Assembly (NCBI GenBank): GCA_964528095.1
Contig: CAZGSG010000199.1
Location: forward strand, 1 to 11,015
Origin: CAZGSG01 sp964528095
GTDB lineage: Bacteria > Bacteroidota > Bacteroidia > Chitinophagales > Chitinophagaceae
Direction of reading: 5' to 3'
DNA length: 11,015 nucleotides
Made by a program: the position numbers and the translations under genes. Positions 5,805-11,015 of this stretch are shown here, in pieces; position 1 is the first letter of the stretch, and every line of letters begins with the position of its first letter. Under the pieces are notes generated by a model that worked only from the letters and a program-made list of their open reading frames with translations, was not told where the DNA came from and ran no database searches.

Positions 5805-6395
5805 TCAATTAGGATACATTATATATAGCAGAAGCAAGGCTGAAATATCGGGGAAGCGGTTGCGCAATAGCATTAATCCCCTGGCTTTTTGATTTTTTAT
5901 AGTGCTTACAGACAACTGCAATTCTTTCGCCGTTTCCCGCACTGTTTTACCCTGGATGTATAAAAGTTTGAATATTTTCCTGCATTCGGCAGGCAGGCTT
6001 TCAATATATGTATGCACTTCGCTGATCACTTCCGCCCTGATAATATCATGCAGTACCGAACTTTCATGGCTGTTTTGGTATTGAAATGCCAGTTGTTCTC
6101 TTTTAACATGATGACGTTCTTCCTGTTGCAGTCTTGTTATACAGGCATTGCGAACTGTTGTATAAAGCCAGGACCTGATCACATTTTGATGTGTAAAACT
6201 GGTATGCCGTTCCCAGATCTTGATAAATGATTCTTCCACTATGTCTTCTGCAGCGGCGCGGTCATTGAGAATGCGGCCTGCATAGTAAACGAGCGAAGGG
6301 TAAAGGGAAGTAAAAAAATAAGTAAAGCCCTGTTCCCTGCCCTGTTGAAAGGCAATAACATATTCATGCGGGTTACGGCTTGGAGGATTTGTCAC
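5805..6395 (-). CDS. ECF RNA polymerase sigma factor, sigma-70 family (FecI-like)
   Basis: This 196-residue protein has only regions 2 and 4, the ECF layout. Region 2 (about 24-90) includes YYAGRILNDRAAAEDIVEES, FIKIWE and the -10-reading SWLYTTVRNACITRL. Region 4 (about 125-179) includes SLPAECRKIFKLLYIQGKTV and RETAKELQLSVSTIKNQKAR, the -35-reading helix-turn-helix. A short hydrophobic end (SALLLLYIMYP) follows, not unusual in this group. The start is GTG at 6395: the frame is open upstream only to a TGA and holds no ATG before region 2. It heads a leftward operon sigma - FecR - STN stub, so the product is expected to be held by FecR and to transcribe the adjacent receptor gene. That target is now truncated, leaving its present regulon unknown. 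Confidence 0.95.
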   Translation of the reverse strand: MTNPPSRNPHEYVIAFQQGREQGFTYFFTSLYPSLVYYAGRILNDRAAAEDIVEESFIKIWERHTSFTHQNVIRSWLYTTVRNACITRLQQEERHHVKREQLAFQYQNSHESSVLHDIIRAEVISEVHTYIESLPAECRKIFKLLYIQGKTVRETAKELQLSVSTIKNQKARGLMLLRNRFPDISALLLLYIMYPN

Positions 6396-6752
6396 AACGG
6401 GTAATTTAAGAGTGACGGAAAACCGGATCAGGCTGAACTTTGCTCAACTATGCAGGATAAGGTTTAGCCGGGTGCAGGCTTCCCGGAATATGGTTCCGGC
6501 AAGGATTAATAGAAAAAGGAACAAACTTTAACAGCCTGTACATACCATGTATGGTACGCAACTACTCTTATTTATTTTCGGAATATACAGCGCTGATTTA
6601 AACTGATCTTGTAGGATAACTTGCCACAGTCATGGGTTCAGGTGCGCTTTACAATAATTACGTGGCAGTTCGATTCCTATATTTTCAGTAGTAAAACTTT
6701 GTTCAGTTTCTAATCAACTCCCCTTTATAAATGTAGGTATTATTTTGAGGCC

Positions 6753-6770
6753 GTGGTATTTTATAACCAC
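6753..6770. promoter_or_regulatory. GTGG...CCAC operator-like site, distal copy
   Basis: GTGGTATTTTATAACCAC is an imperfect palindrome with GTGGT/ACCAC arms. It agrees at 15 of 18 positions with a second copy at 6882-6899. It lies 190 nt upstream of the proposed XRE start and just downstream of a near-consensus -7 box. The duplication before a small Cro/CI-type gene suggests an autoregulatory operator. Binding is inferred. Confidence 0.45.
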
Positions 6771-6881
6771 AAATATTTGGACGAACAAAAACGCAAAATC
6801 GAAAACCAATATCAGTGGTTTACCCATTATGTACTCCATTTTTCCACTAAAAGCACCAGAAAAAGTATAAAATTTCAATTT

Positions 6882-6899
6882 GTGGTATTATATGCCCAC
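6882..6899. promoter_or_regulatory. GTGG...CCAC operator-like site, proximal copy
   Basis: GTGGTATTATATGCCCAC repeats the site at 6753-6770 (GTGGTATT and CCAC identical, same 18-nt length) and ends 43 nt before the XRE start codon. Between the two copies, GTGGTTTACCCA (6815-6826) is a shorter, weaker GTGG...CCCA version, so three such elements are spaced about 62 and 67 nt apart. Confidence 0.45.
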
Positions 6900-6942
6900 G
6901 ACTTATCCAGATTTTTCTTTCAATTTTCTTCTTCGGAAGAGA

Positions 6943-7176
6943 ATGGCGAAATCTGTCAATAAAAAGGGGTTAAAAGAGTTCGGGAAAAACCTGAAACGAA
7001 TCAGGGAGAAAAAGGATTTTTCCCTGAGAGAGCTTTCGTATAACTGTGATATTGACTTTAGTAATATTGGGAAAATTGAAAGAGGGGAGGCAAATGTTAC
7101 TTTATTCACCATTTTTGAACTGGCAAAAGGCTTGGACGTTCATCCGAAGAAATTACTGGACTTTGAACTTGATTAA
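6943..7176 (+). CDS. Small XRE/Cro-type helix-turn-helix regulator
   Basis: This 77-residue protein is essentially one HTH_3 domain: LKEFGKNLKRIREKKDFSLR (10-29), the turn and recognition region SYNCDIDFSNIGKIERGEAN (32-51), then VTLFTIFELAKGLDVHPKKLLDFELD to the C-terminus. Single-domain XRE proteins of this type are common stand-alone repressors in Bacteroidota. I chose the ATG at 6943 because the XRE domain begins right after it and GGAAGAG (6935-6941) gives a Shine-Dalgarno-like site; upstream extension to 6880 (TTG) would add residues outside the domain and run through an operator-like site. It lies upstream of cydAB on the same strand, but the gap has its own promoter and terminator, so a shared operon is not implied. 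No toxin gene is adjacent. Confidence 0.88.
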   Translation: MAKSVNKKGLKEFGKNLKRIREKKDFSLRELSYNCDIDFSNIGKIERGEANVTLFTIFELAKGLDVHPKKLLDFELD

Positions 7177-7243
7177 ACTTTCTGCCGATATAAAAAGCTA
7201 GAATTTATATAAGATTTCATTTTTTACAATACCGGTTTCTGTT

Positions 7244-7251
7244 TACTTTTG
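7244..7251 (+). promoter_or_regulatory. -7 box of the cydAB promoter
   Basis: TACTTTTG is an exact match to the Bacteroidota -7 consensus TAnnTTTG. It is the only perfect box between the XRE stop and cydA, and gives an expected transcription start near 7258, about 100 nt before the cydA ATG. No clear TTTG or TTG -33 element is seen at normal spacing. Confidence 0.6.
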
Positions 7252-7268
7252 CAACATATTTCAGCACA

Positions 7269-7307
7269 ATGATAGAATATTCAGACCAAATCATCAATTC
7301 ATTATAG
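7269..7307 (+). CDS. Possible 12-codon leader peptide upstream of cydA
   Basis: ATG 7269 opens MIEYSDQIINSL and stops at TAG 7305-7307, four bases before the base of the terminator hairpin (7312). It would start about 11 nt into the transcript from the 7244 promoter. No run of a single codon marks it as an amino-acid attenuator and no Shine-Dalgarno site is visible. Only the position supports it: a ribosome finishing this ORF would cover the hairpin's 5' arm. It may be chance. Confidence 0.25.
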   Translation: MIEYSDQIINSL

Positions 7308-7311
7308 TAAG

Positions 7312-7336
7312 GCGAACTTTTTAGTTCGCTTTTTTT
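7312..7336 (+). terminator. Intrinsic terminator or attenuator in the cydA leader
   Basis: GCGAACT (7312-7318), loop TTTT, AGTTCGC (7323-7329), then seven T residues (7330-7336): a perfect 7-bp stem with a T-tract, the textbook intrinsic terminator. It lies 135 nt after the XRE stop and ends 19 nt before the cydA start, downstream of the only good cyd promoter. There is no room for a promoter between it and cydA, so readthrough must be regulated or partial. Confidence 0.75.
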
Positions 7337-7355
7337 ATGCTTAAAACTACCGGAC

Positions 7356-8735
7356 ATGGATGTAGAAGTATTATCCCGCATACAGTTCGCTTTCACTATT
7401 GCTTTTAATTATATCTATCCGCCAATGAGCATCGGCCTCGGGCTCATATTGGTAATCATGGAAGGCATGTATCTTAAAACAGGTAATAAGGTCTATGAAC
7501 AGATGACCCGGTTCTGGATCCGCATTTTTGCGCTCATTTTTGGTATCGGGGTAGCCACGGGCATCATTATGGAATTTGAGTTTGGAACGAACTGGGCCAC
7601 TTACTCAAAATATGTAGGAGATATTTTTGGCAGCGCGCTGGCGGCTGAGGGCATTTTTGCATTTGCAATAGAAAGCGGTTTTCTCGGTATCCTGATCTTT
7701 GGCTGGAACAGGGTAGGACCTAAAGTACATTTCTTCTCTGCCATAATGGTGTTTCTTGGTTCATTGTTCAGCGCGGTATGGATCGTGGTGGCCAATAGCT
7801 GGCAACAAACGCCGGCAGGGTATCATATAGTAGGAGAGGGCCTGCATGCGAGAGCCGAGATCACTGATTTCTGGGCAATGGTCTTCAACCCCTCCAGCAT
7901 GGACAGGCTTATACATACCTGGCTCGGATCTTTTTTGGCAGGAGCATTTCTTGTACTAAGCGTGAACGCTTATTATATTTTAAAAAAGAAACACCTGCAG
8001 ATTGCCATTCCAGCATTTAAAATCGCTTTATCGGTGGCACTCATTGCTTCGTTATGCCAGCTGATCTCCGGACACAGCAGTGCCGATGGAGTAGCAAAAA
8101 ATCAGCCTGCGAAACTGGCTGCTATGGAAGGCCATTATGATAGTAGCGCGGCGGCAGATATGTATATTTTCGGTTGGGTAAATAATAAGGAACAGAAAAC
8201 AAGTGGTTTAAAAATTCCGGGAGGCTTGTCTTTTCTTACACACCAGGATTTTAAAGCGCCAATGAAAGGGTTGAATGCGTTCAGGCCCGAAGACAGACCT
8301 TCACAGGTGAACGCGGTCTTCCAGTTTTATCATTTAATGATCGCTATTGGCATGACGCTGATAGCGCTTACGGTATATGCGAGCTGGTTATGGTGGCGAA
8401 ATAAACTATTTGATAAGCGATGGCTGATGCTTGTATTTGCCTGGTCGGTAGTATTACCACATATCGCCAACCAGGTGGGGTGGTTTACTGCGGAGATGGG
8501 CAGGCAGCCCTGGGTAGTGTATGGCCTGCTTCGTACATCCGACGCGTTGTCAAAAAATGTACAGGCAAGCCAGGTGATGTTTTCACTGGTACTTTTCACG
8601 ATCGTTTACAGCACTTTATTTGTCCTGTTTATTTACCTGCTGAATAAGAAGATAAAGCACGGACCTGTAGATTATGCAACTAAGGACCCTATCGATGAAG
8701 GTTCAAAAAGAGATAACCCCATTCTGTCACACTAA
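7356..8735 (+). CDS. cydA: Cytochrome bd quinol oxidase subunit I, with Asn at the helix-1 heme-ligand position
   Basis: CydA is the heme-bearing inner-membrane subunit that oxidises quinol and reduces oxygen to water at low oxygen. The 459 residues form about nine membrane helices with a short quinol loop, as in many non-enterobacterial enzymes. Visible conserved residues: Glu98 and Glu106 (GSALAAEGIFAFAIESGF), His187 (RLIHTW) and Met328 (YHLMIAIGM) for heme b558, Lys253 and Glu258 of the quinol loop (KLAAMEG), and Trp376, Glu380 and Arg383 of the GWFTAEMGRQPW block. The exception is helix 1: QFAFTIAFNYIYPPMSIGLG has Asn18 where E. coli has His19, an axial heme ligand of the active-site di-heme pair. 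The codon is AAT at 7407-7409, one base from CAT. The frame is otherwise intact and cydB follows after 9 nt. Confidence 0.97.
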   Translation: MDVEVLSRIQFAFTIAFNYIYPPMSIGLGLILVIMEGMYLKTGNKVYEQMTRFWIRIFALIFGIGVATGIIMEFEFGTNWATYSKYVGDIFGSALAAEGIFAFAIESGFLGILIFGWNRVGPKVHFFSAIMVFLGSLFSAVWIVVANSWQQTPAGYHIVGEGLHARAEITDFWAMVFNPSSMDRLIHTWLGSFLAGAFLVLSVNAYYILKKKHLQIAIPAFKIALSVALIASLCQLISGHSSADGVAKNQPAKLAAMEGHYDSSAAADMYIFGWVNNKEQKTSGLKIPGGLSFLTHQDFKAPMKGLNAFRPEDRPSQVNAVFQFYHLMIAIGMTLIALTVYASWLWWRNKLFDKRWLMLVFAWSVVLPHIANQVGWFTAEMGRQPWVVYGLLRTSDALSKNVQASQVMFSLVLFTIVYSTLFVLFIYLLNKKIKHGPVDYATKDPIDEGSKRDNPILSH

Positions 8736-8744
8736 ATAAAATGT

Positions 8745-9779
8745 ATGGAAACTTTATTAGGCATCGATTATAATGTTTGGTGGTTCCTGGTATTTGGTGG
8801 TGTGATAACCGGGTATGCAATTTTGGATGGGTTTGATCTTGGTGCAGGAGCACTGCATCTTTTTTTAAAAAAAGAAGAAAGCCGGCGTATCGCTCTGAAT
8901 GCGATCGGGCCTGTATGGGATGGCAATGAAGTATGGCTGGTGATCGGCGGCGGCGCGTTGTTCGCGGGTTTCCCTGTTGCTTATGCGGCGATCTTTTCTG
9001 CTTTTTATGTGCCTTTTTTTATTTTCCTGATCGGACTTATCTGGCGTGCTGTTGCTATTGAATTCCGCAGCAAAGAACCGGGTCGTATCTGGCGGCTCAC
9101 CTGGGACATTGTGTATTCTTTTGCCTGTGTGGTGATCGCGTTATCATTAGGACTGATGCTGGGTAATGTTGCATTGGGCATGCCGCTCAATGCACAAAAA
9201 GAATTTAACGGCAACTGGCTTAGTTTTTTTAATCCATTTGCTATTATGGTAGCGGTAACAACACTTGCGCTATTTACAATGCATGGTGCCATCTATCTGG
9301 CAATGAAAACCGAAAGCAGGCTGTATCGTAAAATGACCGTGCTGGCAAAAAACTTTACTATCTTCTTTGTACTGAGCTTTGCGATCACAACGATCTACAC
9401 TTTATTATATATACCTCACCTGAGCGACCGGGTAAGATCGAATCCCCAGTTTTTCATTTTTCCACTGATCATGTTACTGGCCATCGCCAACATCCCAAGA
9501 ACATTAAAAAAAGGGAAATACCGGTATGCATTTATCAGCTCAGCAATCACTATCGCATCACTGCTGATCATGGTGGCGCTGGAGGTCTTTCCCAATCTTT
9601 TATATGCCACGAATGATGCCGCCAACAGTATTACGGTTGATAACGGCGCATCGTCTGTAAAGACAATGAAGATATTACTGATCATTGCAGCGATTGGAAC
9701 ACCGCTGGTAGGCATCTATACCGGTTTTGTATTCTGGACGTTTAAGGGAAAGGTGAAGCTGGATGATACGAGTTATTAA
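8745..9779 (+). CDS. cydB: Cytochrome bd quinol oxidase subunit II
   Basis: This 344-residue subunit partners CydA in the bd oxidase and has about nine membrane helices. Signature blocks: GYAILDGFDLGAGALHLFL (23-41, with Asp31 matching E. coli Asp29), GPVWDGNEVWLVIGGGALFA (55-74, with Asp59 matching Asp58), FPVAYAAIFSAFYVPFF (76-92), WRAVAIEFRSK (100-110), a long central polar segment, and the final helix ending in FVFWTFKG. Length and order match a complete CydB. It starts 9 nt after the cydA stop, so the two are one transcription unit. I do not see a CydX-like small subunit afterwards: the only short ORF there (9841-9891) lacks the CydX pattern. No cydDC genes are in the window. The convergent DUF983 gene lies beyond an A+T-rich inverted repeat. 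Confidence 0.97.
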   Translation: METLLGIDYNVWWFLVFGGVITGYAILDGFDLGAGALHLFLKKEESRRIALNAIGPVWDGNEVWLVIGGGALFAGFPVAYAAIFSAFYVPFFIFLIGLIWRAVAIEFRSKEPGRIWRLTWDIVYSFACVVIALSLGLMLGNVALGMPLNAQKEFNGNWLSFFNPFAIMVAVTTLALFTMHGAIYLAMKTESRLYRKMTVLAKNFTIFFVLSFAITTIYTLLYIPHLSDRVRSNPQFFIFPLIMLLAIANIPRTLKKGKYRYAFISSAITIASLLIMVALEVFPNLLYATNDAANSITVDNGASSVKTMKILLIIAAIGTPLVGIYTGFVFWTFKGKVKLDDTSY

Positions 9780-9894
9780 TTCAAAATTCAAAAATAGACG
9801 CAGTTATCAGGAATGACATTTTTAAACTAGAACTGCAAACATGAAAACTTTATTCAGGTTACAGGTTCTATTTTTTAATTTTGACTTTTGAATT
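9778..9894. terminator. Long imperfect inverted repeat between convergent cydB and DUF983 genes
   Basis: AATTCAAAATTCAAAAATAG (9778-9797) is mirrored by the segment 9867-9894, which contains TCTATTTTTT and ends TTTTGAATT. The outer 9 bp (AATTCAAAA/TTTTGAATT) and inner 9 bp (AAAAATAGA/TCTATTTTT) pair, with unequal spacing between the blocks. AATTCAAAATTC-type sequence is a common intergenic repeat in Bacteroidota. The structure fits a two-way transcription barrier for cydB and the convergent gene. The 68-nt interior has no supported gene. Confidence 0.5.
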
Positions 9895-9897
9895 CTA

Positions 9898-10356
9898 TTA
9901 CCAGTTGCTGCCCTGGTCCGTATTCAATCGTTCCGATACGTCCTCAGGTTGATGTTCTTTCCAGTCAGGGTCATATTTTACAAACCAGGATACCCATAAG
10001 CTCCGGCTGAAACGCATTAGCCATATCTGCATACTGATCAGCAATAGGGCATTAAACACGAGCCATAAGAAAAACCGGTTATCGTCAATTGATATGCCAA
10101 TGGTCAGCCACCAGGCTATCAGGCTGAAGACGCTGATAGCAATAGTGATCGCATAACTAACATAACTTGTACCATAATAAAATCCCACTTCGAGTTCGGT
10201 AGCCTGCCCGCAAACAGCACAGTTTTTATACATCTCCATATTCTTATTGAGGTTGATGCTTACAGGGTTCTTAAAAAGTTTGCCCTCGCGACACCGGGGG
10301 CAGCGACAGCCTATTACGGAAGCCAGGTAACCGCGATGTGGTTTTTTATTGTCCAT
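9898..10356 (-). CDS. DUF983 zinc-ribbon membrane protein
   Basis: This 152-residue protein of the DUF983 family has an N-terminal zinc ribbon, GCRCPRCREGKLF (16-28), with the second pair NCAVCG (45-50). Then comes the family signature ELEVGFYYGTSYVSYA (54-69) and two membrane helices, about 66-88 and 95-113, with a charged C-terminal tail. The role of DUF983 is not established; relatives are often found near cytochrome oxidase or membrane-protein genes, and here it is convergent with cydAB. I use ATG 10356: a longer frame begins only with TTG at 10377 and adds seven residues with no family support. It lies 59 nt downstream of the DUF6691 gene on the same strand and may be cotranscribed with it. 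Confidence 0.9.
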   Translation of the reverse strand: MDNKKPHRGYLASVIGCRCPRCREGKLFKNPVSINLNKNMEMYKNCAVCGQATELEVGFYYGTSYVSYAITIAISVFSLIAWWLTIGISIDDNRFFLWLVFNALLLISMQIWLMRFSRSLWVSWFVKYDPDWKEHQPEDVSERLNTDQGSNW

Positions 10357-10415
10357 AATATATAGATCAGGCTGCAAATTTCGTATAATAGAATGGATAA
10401 TCGCCGGTTAAGTTG

Positions 10416-10922
10416 TTAATGCGGCAGATGATCCCTGAACCGTCCATATACCCATGTTCCCGCAATAGCGCTTAATAAAGTAACGACAATGACTGTAGCG
10501 CCTGTGCCGATCTGTGCGAATAAAGGACCCGGGCAAGCCCCGGTAATGGCCCATCCAATACCGAATATCAGTCCCCCGTAAATAGTGCCTTTATGAAATT
10601 TTTTAACAGCGAATACAACAGGTTCCCCGGATATCGTTTTCAACTTATATTTTTTGATCAGCCATACAGATAACATTCCTACTGCTACTGCTGAACCGAT
10701 CACGCCAAACATATGAAAGCTTTGTAAGCGGAACATTTCCTGTATCCGGAACCAGGAAATGACTTCGGATTTCACGAGAATGATGCCAAATAAAACACCG
10801 CATAACAAATAACCCAATATGGCTTTTACCGTTAACGGCCCAACGATCGCTAAAGCGGAAGTCCCAACCTCGAAGTCAGTGTCTTCCTGTAGCGTTTTAT
10901 TTTTTGGCTTTATTGTTTGCAT
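10416..10922 (-). CDS. YeeE/YedE-family (DUF6691) transporter half-protein
   Basis: This 168-residue membrane protein has about four segments: 32-50, 69-89, 112-138 and 142-160. It contains the YeeE/YedE hallmark GIGWAITGACPGP (121-133) with Cys130; a second membrane cysteine is Cys41. YeeE/TsuA proteins import thiosulfate or related sulfur compounds by passing them along conserved cysteines; in the split form one half is this DUF6691 protein and the other is encoded next to it. The N-terminal 30 residues are soluble and poorly conserved. Its ATG overlaps the stop of the upstream partner by one base (TAATG), a sign of translational coupling and a 1:1 complex. The substrate is inferred from the family; no rhodanese or persulfide dioxygenase gene is visible in the window. 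Confidence 0.9.
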   Translation of the reverse strand: MQTIKPKNKTLQEDTDFEVGTSALAIVGPLTVKAILGYLLCGVLFGIILVKSEVISWFRIQEMFRLQSFHMFGVIGSAVAVGMLSVWLIKKYKLKTISGEPVVFAVKKFHKGTIYGGLIFGIGWAITGACPGPLFAQIGTGATVIVVTLLSAIAGTWVYGRFRDHLPH

Positions 10923-11015
10923 TATAAACGCATAATATATGGGAGTAAAAAATTGGCAGTAAGAAAACCACCAGCCATAAAACAGATTGTTGCGATCAAT
11001 GAAAGCAATTGCAGG
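10922..11015 (-). CDS. YeeE/YedE-family partner half, C-terminal end only (runs off the right edge)
   Basis: Reading the minus strand from 11015, a frame with no start in the window encodes 30 residues ending in TAA at 10924-10922. It contains LLSLIATICFMAGGFLTANF and ends LLPYIMRL. This is one membrane helix with a Gly-Gly kink and a cysteine, as expected at the C-terminus of the first half of a split YeeE/YedE transporter. The frame is open through the edge and its stop shares one base with the ATG of the DUF6691 gene, the usual order for this pair. Family assignment rests on position plus a short hydrophobic end, so it is less secure than its partner. Confidence 0.7.
   Translation of the reverse strand, partial: LQLLSLIATICFMAGGFLTANFLLPYIMRL

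Larger units (their letters stand above)
6396..6942. other. Spacer between the divergent sigma and XRE genes, about 550 nt
   Basis: I find no supported gene. A perfect palindrome TACCAT-GT-ATGGTA (6543-6556), overlapping CATAC-CAT-GTATG (6541-6553), lies about 150 nt upstream of the sigma start. TTATTTTG (6740-6747) is a one-mismatch -7 box facing the XRE gene, without a convincing -33 partner. The right half is strongly A+T-rich and holds the GTGG...CCAC sites listed separately. An open frame from GTG 6753 to 6962 has no recognisable motif and overlaps these sites and the XRE start, so I do not count it as a gene. Confidence 0.45.

Noticed and set aside
4028..6395. A complete SusCD-type polysaccharide utilisation locus
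   Set aside because: Sigma, FecR and an STN domain are present, but there is no SusC plug or barrel, no SusD and no glycoside hydrolase within the window.
6880..6942. N-terminal extension of the XRE protein from a TTG codon
   Set aside because: The extra 21 residues lie outside the HTH domain and are encoded by operator-like DNA; ATG 6943 has a Shine-Dalgarno-like site.
6753..6962. Plus-strand frame of 69 codons starting with GTG
   Set aside because: No recognisable domain; it begins inside an operator-like repeat and overlaps the XRE start in another frame.
8300..8400. His326 of CydA at the place of E. coli Arg391, considered as a second active-site anomaly
   Set aside because: As far as I recall, His at this position with the following Leu-Met is common in short-loop Bacteroidota CydA proteins, so I do not treat it as unusual; an alignment would settle it.
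9841..9891. Possible CydX-like small subunit after cydB (16 codons)
   Set aside because: Too short for CydX, lacks a membrane helix with the usual Trp-Tyr start, and overlaps the inverted-repeat terminator.
10357..10377. Upstream TTG start for the DUF983 protein
   Set aside because: It adds only seven residues before an ATG that fits the family start; no support for TTG use.
1..11015. CRISPR array, tRNA, rRNA, integrase or insertion sequence
   Set aside because: I looked for regularly spaced direct repeats, cloverleaf-like arms, and transposase or integrase motifs and found none; the gene losses here show no mobile-element ends.

Overview
The window reads as chromosomal DNA of a Bacteroidota bacterium, probably a Chitinophagaceae-type gliding or soil organism. 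The clues are an ECF sigma factor / FecR anti-sigma pair with a DUF4974 tail, an STN domain from a SusC-like receptor, perfect Bacteroidota -7 boxes (TAnnTTTG) at several starts, weak or absent Shine-Dalgarno sites, and AATTCAAAATTC-type intergenic repeats. The genus assignment is inference.

Left part (1-2324). The 5' end of a secreted protein of unknown function runs off the left edge on the minus strand. After about 420 non-coding bases comes an HxlR regulator (minus), divergent from a small DoxX-like membrane protein (plus). They share a 101-bp intergenic region holding a repeated operator-like motif, and the -7 box of hxlR lies inside its best palindrome. Just after doxX is a 23-codon stub that starts like an NmrA/QorB-type NAD(P)-binding oxidoreductase and then stops: a decayed third gene of this redox-stress operon. 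A stand-alone GyrI-like effector-binding protein follows on the minus strand.

Middle (2325-6395). This stretch looks like degraded outer-membrane uptake loci. A C-terminal fragment of a siderophore-type TonB-dependent receptor (plus, broken by stops) lies upstream of an AraC regulator. Convergent with AraC is an operon transcribed leftwards: ECF sigma factor, FecR-type anti-sigma factor, then a 109-residue ORF that is only a signal peptide plus STN domain. The receptor that normally completes such a sigma/anti-sigma/receptor circuit is missing its plug and barrel. Regulation appears intact while two transporters are broken.

Right part (6396-11015). A small XRE/Cro regulator is preceded by two near-identical GTGG...CCAC sites. 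Then come cydA and cydB (cytochrome bd quinol oxidase). Their leader has a perfect -7 box, a 12-codon mini-ORF and a textbook intrinsic terminator ending 19 nt before the cydA start, which suggests attenuation. CydA carries Asn18 at the position of the invariant helix-1 heme-ligand histidine (E. coli His19); the other recognised heme and quinol residues are intact. Convergent with cydB are a DUF983 zinc-ribbon membrane protein and a split YeeE/YedE pair (DUF6691 half complete, other half running off the right edge) with a 1-nt stop/start overlap.

The strongest candidates for something unusual are the His-to-Asn substitution in CydA, the cydA leader terminator, and the pattern of three truncated genes beside intact regulators. 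I see no CRISPR array, tRNA, rRNA, integrase, transposase or obvious defence system.
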